A stretch of DNA of 51,713 nucleotides, from contig JAOAIS010000049.1 in assembly GCA_026414575.1 (NCBI GenBank), positions 1 through 51,713 on the forward strand, given 5' to 3'. Shown here in pieces: positions 42,865 through 51,324 of this stretch (the first letter of the stretch is position 1; each line of letters starts with the position of its first letter). Below the pieces are notes generated by a model. The model was not told the origin of the DNA. It saw nothing but the letters and a program-made list of their open reading frames with translations, and did not search any database. The stretch is from Aquificaceae bacterium. GTDB taxonomy: Bacteria > Aquificota > Aquificia > Aquificales > Aquificaceae. The translations under genes and the position numbers were made by a program.

Positions 42865-43289
42865 TAGTTGTGCTTAAAGATTATCCTACCCCTTTCCACG
42901 TTTTCTGGTATTAAAATCACCCTCTGGTCGCTCATGAAGGAGACAAAGCCCTCTATAAGACCCGCAAAAAAGTATACAACCGGCGAATTCATGAGATCTT
43001 CGCCCACTATGGCGTCCGTAAAAACATCTTCCTCCGTAATAACTTTACCTTCTTCAACCTTTATTGACTGGGCAAAACCAAGGTCCTCAAGTATTATACA
43101 GGCTCTTCTCAGGGCTTCTTCCTTGGGAAGATTTTCTGGAAAGTGTCCTATAAGACTCTCTAAAAGTCTTGGACCTGCCTGTTTGCCCGCATCGCGCATA
43201 ACTGCCTTGGCCCCCTTGTCTCCTATTAGGTTCTTAACACCTTCTGCCATGTTCACTATAGCCAGCAGTAAAATATCTGAATCTATCAT
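42864..43289 (-). CDS. Hypothetical protein, possible 4VR/hydrocarbon-binding-like fold
   Basis: A 141-residue cytosolic protein without signal peptide. The sequence alternates helices and strands and contains EALRRACIILEDLGFAQ and FFAGLIEGFVSFMSD, which recalls 4-vinyl reductase/heme NO-binding-like small-molecule domains. The resemblance is weak and I do not assign it. It starts the transcript that continues into PAP2 and the ArnT-like gene; AAAGGGG precedes the ATG. Confidence 0.6.
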   Translation of the reverse strand: MIDSDILLLAIVNMAEGVKNLIGDKGAKAVMRDAGKQAGPRLLESLIGHFPENLPKEEALRRACIILEDLGFAQSIKVEEGKVITEEDVFTDAIVGEDLMNSPVVYFFAGLIEGFVSFMSDQRVILIPENVERGRIIFKHN

Positions 43290-43369
43290 GTCATATACCC
43301 CTTTCTTTATTGTAGCATGTCTTAAAAAAAACTAAAATTAGCTTAGCTTATGATGACTGTAAGCATAGC

Positions 43370-44734
43370 TTATCCAACCGACTCGTATATCCTACCCCTG
43401 AAGTCAGCACCCAAAGACTTGGCAAGCTCTTCTGTTCTTTTCATGTCCACGCCCTCGTAGTCCACTGCAGTTGCCACCACCTTAAAACCCTCCCTAATTG
43501 CCTCTTTTATAAACTCCAAAACCTTCTCAAAGGCGTATTCTTCCGCAGGCCTGCATACTTCGTTGTAGGTCTCCTTGTCTGGAGCATTAAGGCTCACAGA
43601 CCACACATCCACAAGACCTTTAAGCTCTTTGAGCTTTTCCCTCGGAAGGAAGGTGAACATAAGACCGTTGGTGTCCACTCTTACCCTTCCACCCTTTTCC
43701 TTGACCCAGCGGGCAATTTCCTTGAGTGCAGAAAACCTAAGGGTTGGCTCGCCATAGCCACAGAAGACAACCTCTTCGTACCTTGTTGGTTCTCCTATTT
43801 CTCTTATGACCTCTTCCACAGAAGGGTCTCGAGATACCCAAACCCAATAGCCCTTCACCATGAAGTTTCTTTCCCTCTCTCTCTGACAAAAGGCGCAATG
43901 CAAGTTACATTTGTTGGTTAGGTTTATGTAAAGTTTGTTGTTTATCATATAAGTGACCGTATCCTTTTTCCCGTCACACAACAGGTTAAAGAGTAGCTTT
44001 GCATTCTCTGAAGTCATCCTCTCCACATCATCAAGGGAGGTGTTGGATATGAGCTGTGCCATAGCTTCCGCCACATAGCGTAGGTATGTTGGTTTGTTGG
44101 GCTTACCTCTTACGGGCTGGGGCGCAAGGAAGGGCGAGTCCGTCTCCATAAGAAGCCTGTAGGTGGGCGTTCTTTTGACTACCTCCCTCAGCTTTTGGGC
44201 GTTGGGGTAAGTTATGATGCCCGAGTAGGATATATAAAAGCCAAGGTCCGCACAGGCTTTCATGAATTGATAAGAGCCGGTAAAGCAGTGCATCACACCT
44301 CCTACCTCGTAAGCCTTCTCTTCTTTGAGAACTCTTAGGGTTTCTTCTTCCGCATCCCTTGAGTGCACCACTATGGGTAGTCCAAGCTCGCGGGCAAGGG
44401 CTATCTGCCTTCTGAAGACTTCCTCCTGCCTTTTTCTGTCCGAGTAGTTCTTATAGAAATCAAGACCCATCTCCCCAAGAGCTTTTACCTTTGGGTTCTC
44501 CTTTGCGAGGGTCTTTAGCCACTCAAGGTCTTCTTCGGTAACCTTATCCGCCTCATGGGGGTGAAAGCCTATGGCACAAAAAACTTTGGTGTTCTCTTGG
44601 CAAAGCTTAAGGGCGTTCCTTATGGTCTTTCTGTCGTAGCCTATGGTAAGGAGATATTCAAGGCTCTTATCCTGCAAGGTTTCTACTAAGTCTTCCTCCT
44701 TCAAAAGGTCCAGATGGCAGTGGGTGTCTATCAT
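43370..44734 (-). CDS. TatD-family nuclease fused to a radical SAM domain
   Basis: A 454-residue fusion. Residues 1-255 are a TatD metal-dependent DNase with ligands THCH (H5, H7), GEMGLD (E88), VVHSRDA (H124), MHCF (H149) and ETDSP (D199). Residues 264-454 form a radical SAM domain with NKCNLHCAFC (C276, C280, C283) and the SAM-contact CGYGEPTLR. The radical SAM part corresponds to the TatD-associated group (TIGR04038 as I recall), which elsewhere is a separate gene beside tatD, so the fusion supports a joint function. No frameshift is needed to read through. Confidence 0.92.
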   Translation of the reverse strand: MIDTHCHLDLLKEEDLVETLQDKSLEYLLTIGYDRKTIRNALKLCQENTKVFCAIGFHPHEADKVTEEDLEWLKTLAKENPKVKALGEMGLDFYKNYSDRKRQEEVFRRQIALARELGLPIVVHSRDAEEETLRVLKEEKAYEVGGVMHCFTGSYQFMKACADLGFYISYSGIITYPNAQKLREVVKRTPTYRLLMETDSPFLAPQPVRGKPNKPTYLRYVAEAMAQLISNTSLDDVERMTSENAKLLFNLLCDGKKDTVTYMINNKLYINLTNKCNLHCAFCQRERERNFMVKGYWVWVSRDPSVEEVIREIGEPTRYEEVVFCGYGEPTLRFSALKEIARWVKEKGGRVRVDTNGLMFTFLPREKLKELKGLVDVWSVSLNAPDKETYNEVCRPAEEYAFEKVLEFIKEAIREGFKVVATAVDYEGVDMKRTEELAKSLGADFRGRIYESVG

Positions 44735-44766
44735 GGATAGAAAAGATACCAGCTATTTCTGTTTTT

Positions 44767-46041
44767 TCAAGCCCTGTTTTTTACGCTTATCCTCAAAAAG
44801 TGAGTGGCACAGGATATGCAGGGGTCAAAGCTTCTCACTAAAGGCTCTGCAAGTTCCCTGAGGGTATCCTCCTTGGGTTCTTCAAAGTCTTTTATGAACT
44901 CCCAAAGGGAAAGCTCCATGGCGGGCTGGTTCTGGGAGGTGGGAGGGACTATGTCCGCACTGAGGATGCGACCCTCTTGGTCAAAGGTGTAGTGATGCCA
45001 AAGGATGCCTCTGGGCGCCTCCGAAACACCAAAGCCTTCAGAAGCTCTTGGATGTGTCTCAACCTTGCTCCTTTGGGGCTTTTTATAGTCCCTAATGACC
45101 TCTTTGGCTCTCTCGAGGGCGTGTATAGTCTCCACCATCCTCACCAAAAGGCTCCGGTATGGGTTTTTCACGGGCGGTTCAAGCCCAAGTTGCAGGGCCA
45201 CATCCTTTGCGGTGCGTGATAGCATATCAAAGGCGTTGTTAAAGCGGGCAAGAGGACCAACAAGATATACCCTACCATCTCTAAGGCGGGCGTGCTTGGC
45301 GGTGGAGTAGGACATCTCAAACTCATCAAAAGCCTCCTTAAACTCCGAAGGCTTTATCCTCTGACCCTCAAAGCATATGTCTCCCTTCAATATGGGATAC
45401 TCCTCCTCCCACAGGGATACAAAAACCACCTCCTTCAAATCAAAGCGTGGAAATTCAAGATTCTTGAACCTCTCTAAAGACCAAAGGCTTTTCTCAAGGG
45501 CAAGCTCTACAGAGGGCAATAGCTCTGAGATGCTCTCTGGTAGAGAGCTAAAACCACCTGCGGTCAGCGAGACGGGGTGAGATGTTCTTCCGCCAAGGGT
45601 CTGGAGGATGAGTCCGCCACACCTCTTTATCTCTAAACCTGCCAGTGCCAGCTCCCTATCCAACTTTGCCAATTCAAGGAAGGAAGGAACACCAAAGAAG
45701 TCCGGCAAATGCAGGAAAAAAACATGAAGGGCATGGCTCTGTATCCACTCGCCGTAGTACATGAGCCTTCTAAGCTTCTGTAGCTCCTCAGGAACCTCCA
45801 CGCCAAAGGCATCCTCCACTGCCTGAACCCCACTCATCTGATAGGCTACTGGGCATATACCACATATGCGAGCGGTTATGTCCGTTATCGTGTGGTAAGG
45901 CTTGCCCCTGAGGATACCTTCGATGAACCTGGGCGGTTCATATATGGAAAGCCTTATCTCCTTGGGCCTTTTGTCCTCAAGGTAAACCTCAAGAGCACCC
46001 TCACCTTCCACTCTGGTAAGAGCCTCAAGCTTTACCTTCAT
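44767..46041 (-). CDS. [NiFe] hydrogenase large (alpha) subunit, group 3b type
   Basis: The catalytic subunit, about 424 residues from the ATG at 46041, which overlaps the small-subunit stop as ATGA (the track uses a GTG two codons earlier). Nickel ligands are RICGICP (C60, C63) near the N-terminus and DPCISC (C408, C411) near the C-terminus. The precursor ends ATHFLRISVKNRA, so a maturation protease should cut after His414. The gene order with the three upstream subunits matches sulfhydrogenase-type bidirectional NAD(P)-linked hydrogenases. No maturation (hyp) genes are present here. Confidence 0.95.
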   Translation of the reverse strand: MKVKLEALTRVEGEGALEVYLEDKRPKEIRLSIYEPPRFIEGILRGKPYHTITDITARICGICPVAYQMSGVQAVEDAFGVEVPEELQKLRRLMYYGEWIQSHALHVFFLHLPDFFGVPSFLELAKLDRELALAGLEIKRCGGLILQTLGGRTSHPVSLTAGGFSSLPESISELLPSVELALEKSLWSLERFKNLEFPRFDLKEVVFVSLWEEEYPILKGDICFEGQRIKPSEFKEAFDEFEMSYSTAKHARLRDGRVYLVGPLARFNNAFDMLSRTAKDVALQLGLEPPVKNPYRSLLVRMVETIHALERAKEVIRDYKKPQRSKVETHPRASEGFGVSEAPRGILWHHYTFDQEGRILSADIVPPTSQNQPAMELSLWEFIKDFEEPKEDTLRELAEPLVRSFDPCISCATHFLRISVKNRA

Positions 46042-46781
46042 AGCCACCCCCTAAGTTCCCTGTTGTAGCCGTTAAAGGAAAGCCTTAAGAGCTCTTTAAG
46101 ATTTTCCACGCTAAGTCCGAGTCTTTCGTAGCCTCCCTGCAATGCCTCAAGGGCTGGCTTTTCCACAGGACCGTAACAGCCATAACAGCCCCTCTCAAAG
46201 CTGGGACAGAGGGCACCACAGCCCGCCACGGTTATGGGGCCAAGGCAGGGTTTCTGGTAGGCCACTGCCACGCAGACATTGCCCTTCCTCTTGCACTCAA
46301 GGCATAGGGGGTAGGTGGGGAGCTGGGGAGACCTCTGGTGCATCACTGCCACCAAAACTTCCTTGAGAGCCCTCCTGTTTATGGGACAGCCTCTTACCTC
46401 CAAGTCCACCTTCACAAAGTCCGAGATAGGTCTTGAGAAGGGATTTACCACATAGTGCCCCTTGTAGACGGAGGAGTATACCTCAGAAAAGTCCTCGTAG
46501 TTCCTCGCAGACTGGATGCCTCCAGAGACTGCACAGGCACCTATTGCCACCAGAAACTTTGAGCTTTCTCTTATCTTTTTTATCCTCTCCTCTTCCTCGG
46601 GTGTGGAGACCGAACCCTCCACAAAGGACAGGTCAAGCTCGCCCCAGCGGTTGTAAGAGGTGGCCTCGAGGAAATACTCTATGCTCACCATCTCCGAAAG
46701 AAGCAGGAGCTCCTCCTCAAGGTCAAAGAAGGCAAGCTGACAGCCGTCGCAAGAAGAAAACTTAAAGACCCCCACCCTCAT
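46038..46781 (-). CDS. [NiFe] hydrogenase small (delta) subunit
   Basis: A 247-residue electron-transfer subunit. The proximal cluster motif CDGCQLAF is at the N-terminus, CAVSGG follows, and further cysteines at CLECKRKGNVC, KPCLGPITVAGCGALCP and GCYGCYGP ligate additional [4Fe-4S] clusters. No Tat signal is present, which fits a cytosolic group 3 enzyme rather than a group 1 uptake hydrogenase. It overlaps both neighbours by ATGA. Confidence 0.95.
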   Translation of the reverse strand: MRVGVFKFSSCDGCQLAFFDLEEELLLLSEMVSIEYFLEATSYNRWGELDLSFVEGSVSTPEEEERIKKIRESSKFLVAIGACAVSGGIQSARNYEDFSEVYSSVYKGHYVVNPFSRPISDFVKVDLEVRGCPINRRALKEVLVAVMHQRSPQLPTYPLCLECKRKGNVCVAVAYQKPCLGPITVAGCGALCPSFERGCYGCYGPVEKPALEALQGGYERLGLSVENLKELLRLSFNGYNRELRGWL

Positions 46782-47578
46782 ACCTCTTCCCTCTCAAAGT
46801 ATTCCCTTATGAGGTCATACCTGAAGACTGGTCCATCCTTACACACAAAGTAAGGACCTATCATGCAGTGACCACAGGTGCCCACAGAACACTTCATGTG
46901 TCTCTCCAAAGAAGCGTATACATTCTCCGGTGATATGCCCTTACTTTCAAGCAGCTTAACGCAGGCTTTTACCATGGGGTCGGGTCCGCAGATAAAGACC
47001 ACCGTATCCTCCTCCAGTTCCAGCTTCTCTATAATCTCCGTAACAAGCCCTACCCTGCCCTTCCACTTCGGATGGGGCTTTGAAAGGGTTATGTGAAGCT
47101 CAGCCTTGGAGGACCAGTCTTCATAAAGGTATTTGTAAAGAAGGTTTTCGTAGTCCTTCGAGCCATAGATATGGACAAGCCTTTTTATGGAGCTTTTTAG
47201 AGCCTCTTCAAAGACCCACCGGGTGGCCGCAAGACCAAGACCGCCCGATATGAGGAGAAGGGTCCTTCCGAAAGCCTTTTCAAGCTCCCAGACGTTTCCG
47301 TAAGGACCTCGCCAGTATAGCCTATCCCCTTCCTTGAGCTGGTCTATGTGTCTGGTCACATCCCCCACAGCTCTCACCGTGTGGACAATATAGTCTTCAC
47401 CTTTGCTTGCTATTGTTATGGGAGCTTCGCCCATGCCAAAGGCATACAGCATGTTGTATTGACCAGGCTGGGCACTCTCTTCCGTTGCTATGTGAAAAGT
47501 GTAAACATTTTCGCACTCTCTAATGAGCCTCACCACAAGACCTTCCTTTAGATTGTAAGGACTATCGCAGACCGGCAT
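46778..47578 (-). CDS. Hydrogenase FAD/NAD(P)-binding (gamma) subunit
   Basis: A 266-residue ferredoxin-NADP reductase-like subunit that passes electrons between NAD(P)H and the iron-sulfur chain. The FAD site is GQYNMLYAFGMGEAPITI and the NAD(P) site LLISGGLGLAATRW, with VFICGPDPMVKA. The C-terminus carries a [2Fe-2S] motif, MKCSVGTCGHCMIGP with FVCKDGP. It starts one base after the beta-subunit stop. Confidence 0.94.
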   Translation of the reverse strand: MPVCDSPYNLKEGLVVRLIRECENVYTFHIATEESAQPGQYNMLYAFGMGEAPITIASKGEDYIVHTVRAVGDVTRHIDQLKEGDRLYWRGPYGNVWELEKAFGRTLLLISGGLGLAATRWVFEEALKSSIKRLVHIYGSKDYENLLYKYLYEDWSSKAELHITLSKPHPKWKGRVGLVTEIIEKLELEEDTVVFICGPDPMVKACVKLLESKGISPENVYASLERHMKCSVGTCGHCMIGPYFVCKDGPVFRYDLIREYFEREEV

Positions 47579-48685
47579 CTACTCACTCCCAAGAACCTTC
47601 TTTATCTCCTGCCTTATGTCAATACCCACAGGACACCATGTTATACACCTGCCACAACCCACGCATCCAAAGAGGTCAAACTGGTCCATCCAATAGGCAA
47701 ACTTGTGCATGAGCCACTGCCTGTATCGTGAATGAACGCTCTGGCGTATGTTGTAGCGGTGGACTGTGGCAAAAGCAGGAGAAAAGCAAGAATCCCAGAC
47801 CCTTATCCTCTCGCTTTCTTTTAGCTTCAGGTCGTTCCTTTCAAGGATGTCAAAGCAAAAACATGTTGGGCAAGACTGGGTGCAGGAGGTGCAGGCAAGA
47901 CATCTTTTCTCTATGTGTTTCCAGTATTGGCTGTCCATCCGCCCGTAAAGCCTATCCGGAAGACCCCCTATTTCAAAGTGCCTTTCCATGATGGCCTCCG
48001 CCTCCCTCAGTCTTTCTCTCTTCTGTAGGAAGTGCTCTTCTCCTGCTTCCTTCTTGTTTCCCAAAGACTCTAAAAGCGCCCTGCCCCTCTCTGAACCAGC
48101 CTCAAGGAGAAAGCCCTCTCTTAGCTCGGTTATCAAAAGGTCGTAGCCCTCCTTTACCTCTGGACCCGTGCCCATGGTGGTGCAGAAGCAGGTGGATGTA
48201 GCGTAGGCGCAGTTTACTGCCACCACGAAGGCGCCTTCTCTCAGTTTTCTGTAGTAAGAGTCCGGGTGAGGGTTTTTGTGGACAAAGACCCTATCCAACA
48301 CCTCAAGGGCAAAGAGGTCGCAGGCTCTCACATCAAAAAAACAGAAGTTTCCCTCTGAGTTGCAAACTTCGAACTCAAGGCACCCATCGGAAGTTCTCAC
48401 CCTCATAAGAACAAGCTCCGAAGGATGCAAGAAAGCCTTTAGGCTGTTGACCGGATGGGTGTAGGTAAAGTAGCCCTCCGCCCTCTCAAGGCAGTAAAAA
48501 CCAGGCATTTCCCTGTTTCTATGACCAAAGGGGAGCTCTCTAAGGCTTTCCACCTCCGAGTAGAGTATGACTCCCTCCTTTAGCTTGGGCGCCACAACTC
48601 TCCATCCTTCTTTTAACCTACAAAAAAGCTCTTCAAGTCCTTGGTAACTTACTATGTAGCCCCTGCCCTCTCCTTTGTCCTCCAT
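47579..48685 (-). CDS. Hydrogenase iron-sulfur (beta) subunit
   Basis: A 368-residue protein with two C-terminal [4Fe-4S] ferredoxin motifs, [14 protein letters not shown] and [15 protein letters not shown], after a domain of about 240 residues containing extra cysteines ([21 protein letters not shown]). It matches the HydB-type subunit of sulfhydrogenase, similar also to anaerobic sulfite reductase subunit A, and underlies the sulfur-reducing activity reported for such enzymes. The ATG at 48685 lies 34 bases inside prfB, so hydrogenase translation appears coupled to release factor 2. Confidence 0.92.
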   Translation of the reverse strand: MEDKGEGRGYIVSYQGLEELFCRLKEGWRVVAPKLKEGVILYSEVESLRELPFGHRNREMPGFYCLERAEGYFTYTHPVNSLKAFLHPSELVLMRVRTSDGCLEFEVCNSEGNFCFFDVRACDLFALEVLDRVFVHKNPHPDSYYRKLREGAFVVAVNCAYATSTCFCTTMGTGPEVKEGYDLLITELREGFLLEAGSERGRALLESLGNKKEAGEEHFLQKRERLREAEAIMERHFEIGGLPDRLYGRMDSQYWKHIEKRCLACTSCTQSCPTCFCFDILERNDLKLKESERIRVWDSCFSPAFATVHRYNIRQSVHSRYRQWLMHKFAYWMDQFDLFGCVGCGRCITWCPVGIDIRQEIKKVLGSE

Positions 48686-49764
48686 CGGAGATATTCCTCC
48701 ATGAAAGGGTCTATGTCGCCATCCATTACAGCCTGCACATTGCCCACCTCCAGCTCCGTCCTAAGGTCTTTGACCATCTGATAGGGTTGAAAGACATAAG
48801 ACCTAATCTGATGCCCCCAGCCTATGTCTGTCTTTTCACCCTCAAGGGACCTTTTCCTCTCCTCAAGCTTTTGTAGCTCAAGCTGATAGAGCTTTGCCTT
48901 CAAGAGCTCAAGGGCCTTTAGCCTGTTCTGGAGCTGGGACCTTTCTTGCTGGCAGGAGACCACAATACCCGTAGGCTTGTGCCTGAGCCTCACTGCGGTG
49001 TCCGTCTTGTTCACATACTGACCACCAGCACCGCTTGCCCTGAAAGTCTCCATCTCAATGTCCTCTTCTCTTATCTCTATGTTTATAGTCTCGTCTATCT
49101 GGGGCATAACACTCACAGAGGCAAAGGATGTGTGCCTTCTGGCGTTGGCGTCAAAAGGGGAAATCCTAACAAGCCTGTGGACGCCGTGCTCACCCTTAAG
49201 GTATCCGTATGCGTAGGGCCCCTTTATGAGAAGGGTAGCGCTCTTTATGCCCGCCACATCGTCAGGGTTTATGTCCACCAGCTCCACCTCGTAGCCCTTC
49301 TTTTCTGCCCACCTTCTATACATCCTCAAGAGCATACCCGCCCAGTCGCAAGCTTCCACGCCTCCGGCCCCTGCCTGAACGGTAAGGTAGGCATTCTTTG
49401 CATCCATTTCCTCCGACAGGAAGGTCTTTATCTCCAAGTTCCTTATGGGCTCTTCAAGCCTCTGCAGTTCTTCAAGAAGCATTTTGGTAGTCTCCACATC
49501 ATCCTCCTCTGTTGCCTCCAGAAGCTCCTCCACATCAGAAAGAGACCTTTCTATTTCCTGAAACTCCTTTGTGCTCTCCTCCAGCCATCTCCTTCTCTGT
49601 GTAAGACTTTTTGCCCTTTCCTGGTCGTTCCAAAAATCCGCAGAGGTCATGCTCTTGTCTATGACCTCTAACTCTCTTTTCATAGCATCCATGTCAAAGG
49701 TGGACCTTACATCCTCAAACTTCTCCTTTAGCCTCTGTAACTTTTCCTTGACTTCTGCCAGCAT
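48652..49764 (-). CDS. prfB: Peptide chain release factor 2
   Basis: A 370-residue RF2 that terminates at UGA and UAA. The codon-recognition tripeptide SPF is at 202-204 and the catalytic GGQ at 247-249. The whole protein is read in one frame, so the autoregulatory +1 frameshift at an early UGA known from E. coli is absent. TATATT lies directly before the ATG, indicating a leaderless start. Its 3' end overlaps the hydrogenase operon. Confidence 0.96.
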   Translation of the reverse strand: MLAEVKEKLQRLKEKFEDVRSTFDMDAMKRELEVIDKSMTSADFWNDQERAKSLTQRRRWLEESTKEFQEIERSLSDVEELLEATEEDDVETTKMLLEELQRLEEPIRNLEIKTFLSEEMDAKNAYLTVQAGAGGVEACDWAGMLLRMYRRWAEKKGYEVELVDINPDDVAGIKSATLLIKGPYAYGYLKGEHGVHRLVRISPFDANARRHTSFASVSVMPQIDETINIEIREEDIEMETFRASGAGGQYVNKTDTAVRLRHKPTGIVVSCQQERSQLQNRLKALELLKAKLYQLELQKLEERKRSLEGEKTDIGWGHQIRSYVFQPYQMVKDLRTELEVGNVQAVMDGDIDPFMEEYLRWRTKERAGAT

Positions 49765-49772
49765 AGGTATTT

Positions 49773-49780
49773 AATATAAT
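49773..49780. promoter_or_regulatory. Divergent -10 elements between prfB and the 49801 gene
   Basis: AATATAAT gives TATAAT (49775-49780) on the plus strand, about 20 bases before the GTG at 49801, with GGAGGT between. On the minus strand it gives TATATT ending 8 bases before the prfB ATG. One short AT box thus appears to drive both genes, leaderless on the prfB side. Confidence 0.45.
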
Positions 49781-49800
49781 TCCATCTGCGGAGGTTTGAT

Positions 49801-50151
49801 GTGAGAAAACTGAACATAGCCATAGCGGGGCTTGGCAGAGTGGGTAGTGAGTTTTTGAAGGCTCTCCTTGAGGTAAGCTCAGACACGGTGAGATTGGCAG
49901 CTGTGGCAGAGCCAAGGGAAGAGCTTCCAAGCGTAAAGCTGGCAAAGGAAAGAGGAATTGCTTATTTTAAGGATGCAAGGGATATGCTTAGGTCTTTAGA
50001 GGACATGGTGGATATCCTTTTTGATCTTACTGGGGATGCGCTTGTAAAAAGCGACCTTCATGAGATTATAGTCAAGACGGGCAACAAAAGGACGCTCATA
50101 GTACCAGAACCTGTGGCCTTCCTCATATGGAGCATCATCAAGAAAGAATAA
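49801..50151 (+). CDS. Small stand-alone Rossmann-fold protein
   Basis: A 116-residue protein starting at a GTG, with GGAGGT six bases upstream. It opens with a dinucleotide-binding motif, IAIAGLGRVGSEF, as in the NAD-binding domain of homoserine or aspartate dehydrogenases, but it stops where their catalytic domain would begin. It may be a regulatory or redox-sensing remnant domain. It overlaps the acetyltransferase gene by 25 bases. Confidence 0.7.
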   Translation: MRKLNIAIAGLGRVGSEFLKALLEVSSDTVRLAAVAEPREELPSVKLAKERGIAYFKDARDMLRSLEDMVDILFDLTGDALVKSDLHEIIVKTGNKRTLIVPEPVAFLIWSIIKKE

Positions 50152-50645
50152 GGCCTATGAAAAAAGAGGACCTGCCAGAGGTCCTCAACATAAGCCAAGA
50201 ATGCTTTAGCACCGATGCATGGAACATAAAAGCCTTTGAGAGGGAGTTTGAGCTTGACTACTCTTACAGGTTTGTTTTGGAAAAGGAGGGAAAGGTTATA
50301 GGATATGCGGTGGTCTGGAAGGCCTATGAAGATGCAAGCCTTATGTCCATAGCCATAAAAAAGGACTTCTGGGGAAAGGGCTACGGAAAGAAGCTAATGA
50401 GTTTTCTCGTGGACTACTTCCGACCCAAAGCAAAAAGATTTCTCCTTGATGTGAGAAGGTCCAACATAAAAGCCATAAGACTTTATCAGTCCCTTGGTTT
50501 TAAAATACTTTGGGAAAGACACAAATACTATTCGGACGGCGAGAGCGCCCTTCAGATGTCTCTTGAATTGGAGGAATGCGATGGATATAAAGGGAAGGCC
50601 CCTGAAACTCCTCATTTCGGAGGAGGAGATAAAAAACAGGATTAG
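50127..50645 (+). CDS. GNAT N-acetyltransferase (RimI-like)
   Basis: A 172-residue acetyl-CoA-dependent acetyltransferase. The start region ERIRPMKKEDLPEVL, the acetyl-CoA site DFWGKGYGKKLM and the C-terminal VRRSNIKAIRLYQSLGF fit RimI, which acetylates the N-terminus of ribosomal protein S18. The last ~20 residues (GYKGKAPETPHFGGGDKKQD) look unlike the family and lie wholly inside the overlapping hpt gene (65 bases), so the natural stop may have been extended. Confidence 0.85.
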   Translation: MEHHQERIRPMKKEDLPEVLNISQECFSTDAWNIKAFEREFELDYSYRFVLEKEGKVIGYAVVWKAYEDASLMSIAIKKDFWGKGYGKKLMSFLVDYFRPKAKRFLLDVRRSNIKAIRLYQSLGFKILWERHKYYSDGESALQMSLELEECDGYKGKAPETPHFGGGDKKQD

Positions 50646-51105
50646 GGAGCTTGCGGAGGACATACAGAAGCACTTCTCCGAACCCTTTTTGGTGGTTGGC
50701 CTTCTTAAGGGTGCCTTCGTTTTTACCGCAGACCTCATAAGGAGCTTTAGCGTTCCCGTGAAGGTGGACTTTATGTGGGTATCAAGCTACGGCTCCTCTC
50801 AGGAAAGTCAAGGACACATAAAATTGGTTAAGGATTTGGATAGAGATATAGAGGGTCAAAGAATTTTGCTTGTGGATGACATATTGGACACGGGTCACAC
50901 CCTTCTGGAGGTCTGCAGACTTCTTGAGTTAAAGGGTGCAAAGGAGATAAAGACTTGCGTCCTTTTAGACAAAAGAGAAAGAAGGAAAGTATACCTCGAG
51001 GCGGATTTTGTGGGCTTTGAAGTGCCAAATCTCTTTCTGGTGGGCTACGGGCTTGACTGGGACGAAGAGGGAAGAAACCTTAAGGATATATACGCAGTCC
51101 TATAG
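50581..51105 (+). CDS. hpt: Hypoxanthine phosphoribosyltransferase
   Basis: A purine-salvage enzyme converting hypoxanthine (often also guanine) and PRPP to IMP/GMP. The PRPP-binding motif ILLVDDILDTGHTL is intact, with VVGLLKGAFVFTADL upstream and the purine-contact DFVGFEVPNLFLVGYGLD near the end. I start at the ATG at 50581 (MDIKGRPLKLL), giving 174 residues, the usual size; the track's start at 50494 lies deep within the GNAT gene. Confidence 0.93.
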   Translation: MDIKGRPLKLLISEEEIKNRIRELAEDIQKHFSEPFLVVGLLKGAFVFTADLIRSFSVPVKVDFMWVSSYGSSQESQGHIKLVKDLDRDIEGQRILLVDDILDTGHTLLEVCRLLELKGAKEIKTCVLLDKRERRKVYLEADFVGFEVPNLFLVGYGLDWDEEGRNLKDIYAVL

Positions 51106-51277
51106 AAAACAAGGTAAAAAGCCTCTTCCAAACCGGGCGGGTTGGACTTTAAATCTTTTAAAAGACTAAAAATCTCAAACAAAGAACGTTCTATTTTATC
51201 CATAAACCTTGGGAGGTTAAAAAAGATGCATAAAGTGTGCGCGTTATGACATAAAAAACAACAAAGGATGTGCTTTG

Positions 51278-51293
51278 TATAATATAGTATAAT
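51278..51293 (+). promoter_or_regulatory. Two -10-like boxes before the transposase remnant
   Basis: TATAAT occurs twice, at 51278-51283 and 51288-51293, 32-47 bases before the ATG at 51325, which itself has GGGGAGGT upstream. These may be the native promoter in the left end of the insertion element. No -35 match is convincing. Confidence 0.35.
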
Positions 51294-51324
51294 ACACAAC
51301 ATATTGCAAAAAGGGGAGGTAAAT

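Noticed and set aside
49715-49945. 76-residue minus-strand ORF over the prfB start and the 49801 gene
   Set aside because: It overlaps two supported genes and the shared promoter, and it is Leu/Pro-rich without a domain.
51045-51302. Minus-strand ORF containing MDKIERSLFEIFSLLKDLKS at 51201
   Set aside because: The helical segment looks protein-like, but there is no ribosome-binding site and the last part is antisense to the hpt 3' end. A truncated small gene is possible but not supported.
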